Assembly: GCA_030601965.1 (NCBI GenBank)
Contig: JAUWAR010000013.1
Span: 1 to 17,003, forward strand
Direction of reading: 5' to 3'
Origin: a bacterium
GTDB taxonomy: Bacteria > Hydrothermota > UBA3073 > JACQXS01 > JAUWAR01
Length of the DNA stretch: 17,003 nucleotides
Below, one piece after another: positions 1 to 5,589 of the stretch; position 1 is the stretch's first letter; each line of letters opens with the position of its first letter. The notes beneath the pieces were generated by a model. It saw nothing but the letters and a program-made list of their open reading frames with translations, made no database searches and was not told the DNA's origin. A program made the position numbers and the translations under genes.

Positions 1-1
1 T

Positions 2-451
2 TATAATGGATATTACGGTGATGCGGCAATTACCCTTCCTGTAGGAGAGATTAGTGAAGAAAAGAAAAAACTGCTTCAAGTAACAGAAGAGTCGCTTTAT
101 AGAGGTATAGAAACAGCAAGAGTAGGAAGGAGACTCTTTGATATATCAAATACGATTCAGACTTATGTGGAGATATCGGGTTTTTCTGTTGTCCGAGAGT
201 TTATAGGACATGGAATTGGTAAATCTTTACATGAAGAGCCACAAGTACCAAATTACGGAAAGGCTGGGACTGGACCCGAACTCCGAGAGGGTATGACAAT
301 TGCCATTGAACCTATGGTTAACATAGGAACATATAAGGTAAAGATTTTAAAAGATAAATGGAGGGCTGTAACAGCAGACGCAAAGCCATCTGCACATTTT
401 GAACATACAATTGCAATTACAGATGGGGAAGCGGAGATACTGACAAGATAA
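2..451 (+). CDS. map: Methionine aminopeptidase type I (5' end outside window)
   Basis: Removes the N-terminal Met from new proteins in the cytoplasm. The frame is open from base 2 and the gene starts before the window, leaving 149 residues of the C-terminal two thirds of the pita-bread fold. Visible landmarks are YNGYYGDAA (the Asp is a metal ligand), GHGIGKSLHEEP (metal-ligand and substrate His), EGMTIAIEPM (metal-ligand Glu) and HFEHTIAIT (last metal-ligand Glu), all in the type I order. A GTG codon at 167 is internal, not a start. The stop is followed at once by a heptamer repeat tract and then murJ on the same strand. Nothing in the visible part looks degenerate. Identification is by family motifs only. 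Confidence 0.95.
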   Translation, partial: YNGYYGDAAITLPVGEISEEKKKLLQVTEESLYRGIETARVGRRLFDISNTIQTYVEISGFSVVREFIGHGIGKSLHEEPQVPNYGKAGTGPELREGMTIAIEPMVNIGTYKVKILKDKWRAVTADAKPSAHFEHTIAITDGEAEILTR

Positions 452-459
452 ATGCAAAA

Positions 460-527
460 TTAGCAATTAACAATTAGCAACTAACAATGAACAAAGCCAA
501 TTTGACTTGATAATTGATAATTGATAA
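460..527. repeat. Two heptamer tandem tracts between map and murJ
   Basis: Five 7-bp units in exact phase run from 460 to 494: TTAGCAA, TTAACAA, TTAGCAA, CTAACAA, TGAACAA. After a 12-bp gap come three perfect TTGATAA units at 507-527. The second tract supplies a TTG at 514 that could be read as a start for murJ, but that is probably an artefact of the repeat. This is the main content of the 89-bp map-murJ spacer. No promoter or terminator is evident. Confidence 0.85.
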
Positions 528-540
528 TTTTAACTTGAAT

Positions 541-1875
541 ATGTTATCTGATTCACAACATATAGGTTCTAAGGCATTTGGATTTGGCGTTGGGACAGGT
601 ATATCAAGAGTTTTAGGGCTTGTTAGAGAGGTTTGTTTTGCACATCTTTTTGGGGCAGGAATGGCTATGGATGCCTTTAGAGTGGCATTCAATATTCCTA
701 ATCTTTTAAGAGACCTGATTGCAGAAGGAACACTTACGCCTTCATTTATCCCTATCTTTTCAGACTATTGGACAAAGGAAGGGAAAGAAAAAGCATATAA
801 TTTTGCAAATCTTGTCTTTGGGACTATAATTATAATCTCCTGTATAATTGCAATTATAGGTATTGCTTTTGCCCCTTTATGGACAAGAATTGTGGCTTTT
901 GGATTTATAAAAACACCGGATAAGTTTGCTCTCACAGTCTCTCTTGTAAGGATAATCTTTCCTTTTTTGATTTTCATAACTATTTCTGCTCTTGTTATGG
1001 GTATCCTTAATTTTAGAGGGCATTTCTTTACAACAGGTATCGCACCTGTTGGATTTAATATTGCTATTATTGCAACAGGATTTGCACTTTTTCCAAGATT
1101 TGGAATTAAAAGTATTGCGATAGGGGCAATCTTGGGAGCAATATTACAGATACTTATTCAGGTGCCTTGTTCTATAAAACAGGGATTTAGATTTAAGCCA
1201 ACTTTTAATTTAAGAGACCCTGATGTAAAAAGGGTTCTCTGTCTTATGGCACCCATAGCATTGGGATATGGAGCGACAAAAGTAAATACCATAGTAAATA
1301 TACTTATAGCTTCGTTTCTTGCAGATGGAGCAATATCCTATATTAGTTACGCGTTCAGGCTTATGTGGCTACCTGTTGGTGTAATTGGCGTAGCACTTGC
1401 AAATGTAACACTCCCACTTATATCAAAACAGGTATCTATCAGTGAACAGTTAACAGTTAACAGCCGACAGTTAAAAGATACAATATATAAATCTCTTCAA
1501 TATTGCATTTTTCTGACCATTCCTCTTTGTGTAATTATGTTCTTTTTTGCGGAGCCTATATGCAGGTTATTATATGGGCATGGTCGATTCACTCCAGAGG
1601 CAGTTATAAACACAGCCTCAGCACTTAAATTTTATACAATTGCCATCTTTGGAATATCAGTTACAAAGATACTTGCCTCTTGTTTTTATGCATTAAAAGA
1701 CACAAAAACGCCTATGAAGGTAAGTTTCTGGACTATAGGGGTAAATGCAGTATTTGCATTAGTATTTGTAAGGGTTATTGGATTCCGGGCACTTGCTCTT
1801 GCAACTTCTATGGCAAGTTTAGTAAATGCGGTTGTTCTGTGGATTTTGCTTAAGAAGAGGCTAACAAGGTTTTAA
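541..1875 (+). CDS. murJ: Lipid II flippase MurJ (MviN family), short C-terminus
   Basis: Inner-membrane MOP-superfamily flippase that moves lipid II outward for peptidoglycan synthesis. The protein (444 aa from ATG 541) is almost entirely hydrophobic helices. Family hallmarks are SRVLGLVRE near residues 22-30 (Arg pair of the central cavity), DAFRVAFNIPNLLRDLIAEG near 44-63, FRLMWLPVGVIGVAL in the middle, and RLLYGHGRFT. I chose ATG 541 over TTG 514 because 514 lies inside a heptamer repeat and homologues start close to the GxxxxxSRxLG segment; neither start has a clear Shine-Dalgarno. The protein stops right after the segment matching helix 12, so the last two helices (13-14) of the roughly 510-aa E. 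coli protein appear absent. Its end overlaps the convergent ndk by 26 bp. Residues 302-310 are encoded by a heptamer repeat. Confidence 0.93.
   Translation: MLSDSQHIGSKAFGFGVGTGISRVLGLVREVCFAHLFGAGMAMDAFRVAFNIPNLLRDLIAEGTLTPSFIPIFSDYWTKEGKEKAYNFANLVFGTIIIISCIIAIIGIAFAPLWTRIVAFGFIKTPDKFALTVSLVRIIFPFLIFITISALVMGILNFRGHFFTTGIAPVGFNIAIIATGFALFPRFGIKSIAIGAILGAILQILIQVPCSIKQGFRFKPTFNLRDPDVKRVLCLMAPIALGYGATKVNTIVNILIASFLADGAISYISYAFRLMWLPVGVIGVALANVTLPLISKQVSISEQLTVNSRQLKDTIYKSLQYCIFLTIPLCVIMFFFAEPICRLLYGHGRFTPEAVINTASALKFYTIAIFGISVTKILASCFYALKDTKTPMKVSFWTIGVNAVFALVFVRVIGFRALALATSMASLVNAVVLWILLKKRLTRF
1437..1471 (+). repeat. Heptamer tandem repeat translated inside murJ
   Basis: Five consecutive 7-bp units: TATCAGT, GAACAGT, TAACAGT, TAACAGC, CGACAGT. 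In the murJ frame they give SEQLTVNSRQ, lying in a loop between predicted helices. Compared from memory with E. coli MurJ, this loop is a few residues longer. The repeat is the same kind (7-bp period, AACAGT/AACAAT-like) as the intergenic tract before murJ. Confidence 0.8.
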
Positions 1876-2263
1876 GGAATGCGATTTCCTGTTCTGCACT
1901 CTGTTTTGAGTCTGAGGCGTGAACTATGTTCTCCTGAATAGAACCCCCAAAAAGGGCTCTGATTGTCCCCTTTTCTGCTTTTTGTGGGTCTGTAACACCT
2001 ATTACTTTTCTGAGATGGGCTATTGCATCTTCCCGTTCAAGCACACAAAAAATAGATTTTCCTGAACTCATAAATTTGCAAAGAGGCTCATAAAATGGTT
2101 TGCTCTTGTGGACTTTATAAAACTCCTGTGCTTGATGCAGAGTCAGTTTCAGTAGTTTGAGTTCTATAATCTCAAATCCCTCATTTTCAATCCTTTTTAT
2201 AACCTCACCTATGAGATTTCTTTTTACTGCATCAGGCTTTATGATAAAAAGAGTCTGCTCCAT
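1850..2263 (-). CDS. ndk: Nucleoside diphosphate kinase
   Basis: Transfers the gamma-phosphate of ATP to NDPs through a phospho-His intermediate in the cytoplasm. At 137 aa it has normal length. It shows TLFIIKPDAV (Lys9 at the phosphate site), the FMSSG segment near 64-68, TDPQKAEKGTIRALFG near 91-106 and the active-site NIVHASDS with His115. The ATG directly abuts the stop of the LytM-like gene upstream, so it is the last gene of the sigma factor / LytM-like / ndk unit, probably translated by coupling. Its 3' end overlaps the end of murJ on the other strand by 26 bp, leaving no room for a terminator between the two. Confidence 0.97.
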   Translation of the reverse strand: MEQTLFIIKPDAVKRNLIGEVIKRIENEGFEIIELKLLKLTLHQAQEFYKVHKSKPFYEPLCKFMSSGKSIFCVLEREDAIAHLRKVIGVTDPQKAEKGTIRALFGGSIQENIVHASDSKQSAEQEIAFLKTLLASS

Positions 2264-3091
2264 TTAGAAATATTCTACTTCTTCAAGGATATAATCAATA
2301 GGATTTTGTGGTTTCCCATTTAATCGGACTTCGTAGTGGAGACAGGGACCCACTGTCTTTCCTGTTGTTCCTACGAGTCCAATGATATCTCCTCTTTTTA
2401 CTCTTTGACCTCTCCCTGTTTTTATAAGTTTAAGATGACTATAGGAAGTGGATAGGTCATATCCATGGTCTATTACAACCATAAGTCCATAGTGTTGTTT
2501 GAATCCAGCGAACTTCACAATTCCAGCACCGGTGGCAATTACTTTAGTCTCTATTGGCACGGTTATATTAATTCCTTCACAGAACTTTCTCTGACCTGAA
2601 AATTCATCCCTGATATATCCAAATGTCTTTGTAATAAACCCCTTTACTGGTAGAATTGAGGGAATGTGGGAAGCCCGATTCCTATCTTTTATTAGTTCTT
2701 TTTCTATACGTTCAAACTTATAGGATATACGTTCAAGGTCTTTTAAGACAGAATTTATATCTTTTCTCTTTTTGTGCCTTAAGCCAGGGTCTTTCCTTAA
2801 TGGGGCAAAAGAAGATTGGATAATCTCACCATTTTCTCTAATAGATGTGTATTTTTCTCTTATCTCGTCATATTGTTTATTAAATTCCTGGAGGGATAGT
2901 TCCAATTCTCTATTTTTAGAGATCAAACTATGAGTGGAGAAAGAATCAGGAGATATAGTTCTTAAGATAAGTGGAAGAGATAAAATCAGGATGAGAAAAA
3001 AAAGAATAATGCTTGCTGTGTAAATAAATACTTTCTTGAAATGAAAGGTTTTTATAGAACCTAACTTATGTGGAATTACTGTTATATTCAA
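2264..3091 (-). CDS. Membrane-anchored LytM/M23-like protein, degenerate active site
   Basis: A 275-aa protein with a short cytoplasmic N-terminus, one membrane helix (about 22-45), a charged likely coiled coil (about 58-140) and a C-terminal LytM fold (about 148-270). M23 enzymes cut peptidoglycan cross-links using Zn bound by HxxxD and the second His of HxH. Here the HxxxD position reads C171-EGI-N175, and HLH reads C250-L-H252; H219 in YSHL and H252 are kept. The family lineaments VIATGAGIV, HYGLMVVIDHG and GTTGKTVGP are intact, so this is a preserved fold with altered metal ligands. It may be a regulator of amidases like EnvC/NlpD rather than a hydrolase, although the two Cys could still bind Zn. 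It overlaps the sigma factor stop by 4 bp and abuts ndk. Confidence 0.88.
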   Translation of the reverse strand: MNITVIPHKLGSIKTFHFKKVFIYTASIILFFLILILSLPLILRTISPDSFSTHSLISKNRELELSLQEFNKQYDEIREKYTSIRENGEIIQSSFAPLRKDPGLRHKKRKDINSVLKDLERISYKFERIEKELIKDRNRASHIPSILPVKGFITKTFGYIRDEFSGQRKFCEGINITVPIETKVIATGAGIVKFAGFKQHYGLMVVIDHGYDLSTSYSHLKLIKTGRGQRVKRGDIIGLVGTTGKTVGPCLHYEVRLNGKPQNPIDYILEEVEYF

Positions 3092-3885
3092 TTTTTTGTA
3101 TTCAATCTTTTTATAGTCTCTAATTTTATCTGCCGCACTCTTTCCCGTGTAAGATGGATTTCCTGACCTATCTGCTCCAATGTCGCAGGCTCCTGACCTG
3201 AAAGGCCATAATATCGGGTAAGGATATTTGCCTCACGCTCAGGAATATGCGTAAGAGCTTCTTTTAGTTCTGATGCATAAAGTTCTCTCACAATAGACTT
3301 TTCAAGACTCTCTGGGGCTGCCTGGATTACATCAAAAAGGGTGAACTCCTCTCCTCCAATATTAGTATCTAAAGACAGTTCTTGTTGGACAATGTTTATT
3401 GCTTTCAGGATATATTTTTCTTCTACACCCATAGCATTTGCAATTTCTGTAATTGATGGCATTCTTCCCAGTATCTGAGAAAGTTTTGCCTCTATCTTAC
3501 TTATTTGACGGACATTTTTTAGTTTGCGTGTAGGAAATTTTATGACCTTTACCTGAGTGCCAAGTGCCCGCAAAACCCTCTGTTTTATCCACCAGACTGC
3601 GTATGAAGCAAATCTCACCCCCCTTGTTTCGTCAAAGCGGTTAAAGGCATATAAAAGACCAATATTCCCCTCTGCAACAAGGTCTATTAAAGGTACTCCT
3701 TTGTTTTTATAAAGTTTAGCAAGGCTTACAACAAATCGTAGATGCGCAGAGATTAATCTCTCGTAAGCTTCCCTGTTATTTATTTTTGCCTTTTTAACAA
3801 GTGTTATTTCTTCTTGTCGGTCAAGAATTGGAATTTTGCCTATCTCCTGAAGATAAATTGATAAAGAATCATCTGTTTGGTCCAT
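3088..3885 (-). CDS. RNA polymerase sigma-70 family factor (RpoD/RpoS-like, no region 1.1)
   Basis: Promoter-recognition subunit of RNA polymerase, 265 aa. Region 1.2 is at about 6-34 (SLSIYLQEIGKIPIL), regions 2.1-2.4 at about 38-110 with NIGLLYAFNRFDETRGVRFA and YAVWWIKQRVLRAL (the -10 reading helix), region 3 at about 114-190, and region 4.2 at about 234-262 with the helix-turn-helix LEQIGQEIHLTRERVRQIK. It lacks the acidic region 1.1 and the non-conserved insert of large RpoD proteins, so it could be a group 2 (RpoS-like) factor or a compact primary sigma. I therefore give no symbol. An AGGAGG (3906-3911, minus strand) lies 20 nt before the ATG with a hairpin repeat between them. Its stop overlaps the next gene by 4 bp. 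Confidence 0.93.
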   Translation of the reverse strand: MDQTDDSLSIYLQEIGKIPILDRQEEITLVKKAKINNREAYERLISAHLRFVVSLAKLYKNKGVPLIDLVAEGNIGLLYAFNRFDETRGVRFASYAVWWIKQRVLRALGTQVKVIKFPTRKLKNVRQISKIEAKLSQILGRMPSITEIANAMGVEEKYILKAINIVQQELSLDTNIGGEEFTLFDVIQAAPESLEKSIVRELYASELKEALTHIPEREANILTRYYGLSGQEPATLEQIGQEIHLTRERVRQIKLETIKRLNTKN

Positions 3886-3888
3886 AAA

Positions 3889-3914
3889 ATCGGGACTGGA
3901 AAGTCCCTCCTACA
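3889..3914 (-). repeat. 26-bp palindromic element upstream of the sigma factor gene
   Basis: Reads TGTAGGA, stem GGGACT, loop TTCC, stem AGTCCC, GAT on the minus strand. The hairpin (3892-3907) ends 6 nt before the sigma factor ATG, and AGGAGG lies at its upstream edge. It fills the space between htrA's stop and the sigma factor start. The same element, with TGTGGGA, is at 10260-10285, also 6 nt before an ATG; variant copies are in fmt. Confidence 0.85.
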
Positions 3915-3917
3915 ATT

Positions 3918-5438
3918 TCATTCCGGTCTTATCGTGAAATAATAGAGAAATCCTTCTCGCTTAATCCCTATGACAAAAGGGTTTTTCCCGCCTGTCCGTC
4001 GGGCAGGTTTGTTCTTTAAGTATTTCACTGCTTTTTTATAACTGGCAATATCTTTTATCTCATAATCTCCCATTCTTTTAATCACATCTCCCTCTCTAAT
4101 GCCAGCTTTTTCAGCAAGAGAACTCCTTTGTATAGAACTGACAAGCACGCCTGAATCTTCTTCTACTTTATATTTTCCTGCCTCAAAAGACAAGAGGCTT
4201 ATAACTTCTATTCCAAGATAGGATTCAGTAGTGTCAGATTCTTTAGATGTAAGTTTTTCTTCTGAAGGTCTTTTCTCTACTTTTACCTTGAGTGTTATTT
4301 TTCTCTTATTTCTAAGCACAGTTATAAAAACGGTCTTGCCAATAGGGGTATCTGCAACAAGCATAGGGAAGCTCTCAAATGCAACTTTTTTACCATTCCA
4401 TATAAGGATTATATCTCCTTCTTTAAGATTTGCACGATAGGCAGGTGAGTTTTTCATTACTTTCGTAACATATACTGCCTCTTTTTCTTGAAGACCAAAT
4501 GCTTTAGCAATTTCGGGTGTAACCTCTCCAAAATGAACTCCAAGCCAACCTCTCCTCACCTCTTTATACACTTTAAGGTCTGTCATTACCTTCTTTGCAA
4601 TATTTATTGGTATAGCAAATCCAATACCTATATTACCTCTTGCAAACTGTGAACCAGTAGCAAGTGCTGTATTTATTCCTATGATTTCTCCTTTAATATT
4701 TACAAGAGGACCCCCCGAGTTTCCTGGATTTATTGCGGCATCAGTCTGAATAAAATCTTGGTAAGTTAAACCTCTTATGACATTAGACCTCCCCTTTGCA
4801 GATATTACTCCTACTGTGACAGTTCCACTTAGTTTAAGAGGTGAACCAATTGCCATAACCCACTCTCCTATTTCAATCTCATCAGAGTCTCCAAATTTTG
4901 CAACGGGAAGATTCCTTGCTTTTCCGCCAGAGGCGGATCTGCCTTTGGCAGATATTTTTATCACAGCGACATCTGTTAATGGGTCTGTTCCGATCATTTC
5001 TGCTTCGTATTCTTCCTCATCAAATGTTGTTACAATTATCTTATCTGCGTGTTCTACGACATGGTTATTGGTGAGTATATAGCCATCCTCTGAAGCAATA
5101 ATACCTGAACCAAGAATAGGTCTTTTATATTCTTGTTCAGAGGGCATTTCGGGAAAGAACCTTTTAAAGAAATCATCAAATGGCTCGCCAAAAAACAAGT
5201 CAGGAGTTCTTCTTTTAACTTTTATTATCTGTTCTGCAGAGATAGTTACAACAGTTGGCATTACTTCTTTCGCAATAGATACGAAAGGACTCTTTCCCTG
5301 GTTAGTGAGTGGGAATGGTTGAGCAAAGACAGAAAACGAGAAGCAGAGAAGAGAAAATAGTAGGGACAGGTTTTTAAACCTGTCCAAGAATAGAACGGAC
5401 AGACCTGAAGGTCTGTCCCTACCCGACTTCTGATTCAT
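3918..5438 (-). CDS. htrA: Do-type periplasmic serine protease/chaperone (DegP/HtrA)
   Basis: Degrades or refolds damaged envelope proteins in the periplasm; 506 aa. The signal peptide has an unusually long N-region (1-23), a hydrophobic core at about 24-38 and a probable cleavage after A39. The trypsin-like domain (about 50-285) has the triad H126 (NNHVV), D156 (DPLTDVAV) and S241 (NPGNSGGPL). PDZ1 is at about 295-390 and PDZ2 at about 405-505. Three palindromic repeats are translated in frame: residues 6-27, 162-172 (between VAVIK and NLPVAKFGDSD, normally contiguous in homologues) and 478-484. The catalytic residues are spared. The start overlaps the metS-like stop by 4 bp, and the GGAGG ribosome site lies within that small gene. 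It is followed by the sigma factor gene 32 bp downstream, suggesting a stress-linked operon. Confidence 0.95.
   Translation of the reverse strand: MNQKSGRDRPSGLSVLFLDRFKNLSLLFSLLCFSFSVFAQPFPLTNQGKSPFVSIAKEVMPTVVTISAEQIIKVKRRTPDLFFGEPFDDFFKRFFPEMPSEQEYKRPILGSGIIASEDGYILTNNHVVEHADKIIVTTFDEEEYEAEMIGTDPLTDVAVIKISAKGRSASGGKARNLPVAKFGDSDEIEIGEWVMAIGSPLKLSGTVTVGVISAKGRSNVIRGLTYQDFIQTDAAINPGNSGGPLVNIKGEIIGINTALATGSQFARGNIGIGFAIPINIAKKVMTDLKVYKEVRRGWLGVHFGEVTPEIAKAFGLQEKEAVYVTKVMKNSPAYRANLKEGDIILIWNGKKVAFESFPMLVADTPIGKTVFITVLRNKRKITLKVKVEKRPSEEKLTSKESDTTESYLGIEVISLLSFEAGKYKVEEDSGVLVSSIQRSSLAEKAGIREGDVIKRMGDYEIKDIASYKKAVKYLKNKPARRTGGKNPFVIGIKREGFLYYFTIRPE
3991..4007. repeat. Short palindrome inside htrA (PDZ2)
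   Basis: Stem CCTGTCC, loop GTC, stem GGGCAGG, a 7-bp stem with one G-T pair. It encodes about PARRTGG (residues 478-484) between helix-like YKKAVKYLKNK and the strand NPFVIGIKREG. This stretch looks like extra sequence in a surface loop of the second PDZ domain. Confidence 0.6.
4923..4953. repeat. Double palindrome inside htrA (protease domain)
   Basis: Two adjacent hairpins share one base: TCCGCC-AGA-GGCGGA (4923-4937 with flanking bases) and ATCTGCC-TTT-GGCAGAT (4937-4953). Both stems are perfect. They encode ISAKGRSASGG (162-172), an insertion of about 10-12 residues relative to the usual VIKI..NLPVAKLGDSD spacing of the family. GC content is clearly higher than in the surrounding gene. 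Confidence 0.75.
5360..5422. repeat. Inverted pair of 26-bp palindromes within the htrA signal peptide region
   Basis: Copy a (5360-5385) is GTAG, stem GGACAGGTTT, TT, stem AAACCTGTCC. Copy b (5397-5422), on the opposite strand, is GTAG, stem GGACAGACCT, TC, stem AGGTCTGTCC. Both stems are perfect 10-bp stems. The copies face each other across 11 bp, so the whole 63-bp block (21 codons) is a larger inverted repeat. It encodes htrA residues 6-27, the long N-region plus the beginning of the hydrophobic core. The copies differ at three stem positions, each compensated on the other arm. Confidence 0.88.
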
Positions 5439-5539
5439 TTTTTACCTCCTTTTTTAAATGCAATGAAAAGGCATACACCGAGTCCTCCATAGAGGACAAG
5501 ACAACTAAATATAAGCATTATTATCGCTGATAGGGGCAT
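5435..5539 (-). CDS. metS: MetS-like small subunit of NSS-family symporter (34 aa)
   Basis: A 34-residue reading frame beginning MPLSAIIMLIFSC and ending FIAFKKGGKK: a single membrane helix with a positively charged tail. The pattern (short start, SAIIMLIF, GGL, basic end) matches the small subunit that accompanies NSS-type methionine/alanine importers, MetPS, described in Corynebacterium glutamicum. The context agrees: the NSS symporter ends 40 bp upstream on the same strand, and its stop overlaps the htrA ATG by 4 bp. The start is ATG 5539; no strong Shine-Dalgarno is visible, so coupling to the symporter is possible. Family recognition is by pattern only, but the length, topology and position all fit. 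Confidence 0.8.
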   Translation of the reverse strand: MPLSAIIMLIFSCLVLYGGLGVCLFIAFKKGGKK

Positions 5540-5554
5540 CTTAGATTTAAAAAA

Positions 5555-5589
5555 TACCTAAATGCCTAAACACCTAAATTTAGGCATTT
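5555..5589 (-). repeat. Octamer repeats forming a hairpin at the symporter stop; possible attenuator
   Basis: Three 8-bp units TACCTAAA, TGCCTAAA, CACCTAAA run from 5555 to 5578, followed by an inverted match: AAATGCCTAAA (5560-5570) pairs with TTTAGGCATTT (5579-5589). On the minus strand the 11-bp stem spans the symporter stop codon and is followed by AGGTATTTTTT. This could act as a weak or partial terminator, lowering metS-htrA expression relative to the symporter, or simply be repeat drift. The stem is AT-rich. Confidence 0.5.

Noticed and set aside
514..540. TTG start extending murJ by nine residues
   Set aside because: The TTG is a unit of the TTGATAA heptamer array and the added residues do not resemble MurJ N-termini.
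452..540. CRISPR-like array
   Set aside because: The repeats are 7-bp units without spacers, and no cas genes are present.
4777..4953. The string ISAKGRS occurs twice in HtrA (162-168 and 212-218), suggesting a duplication
   Set aside because: The second is a native family segment after the protease strand; the first is part of a palindrome with different codons. The likeness appears coincidental.
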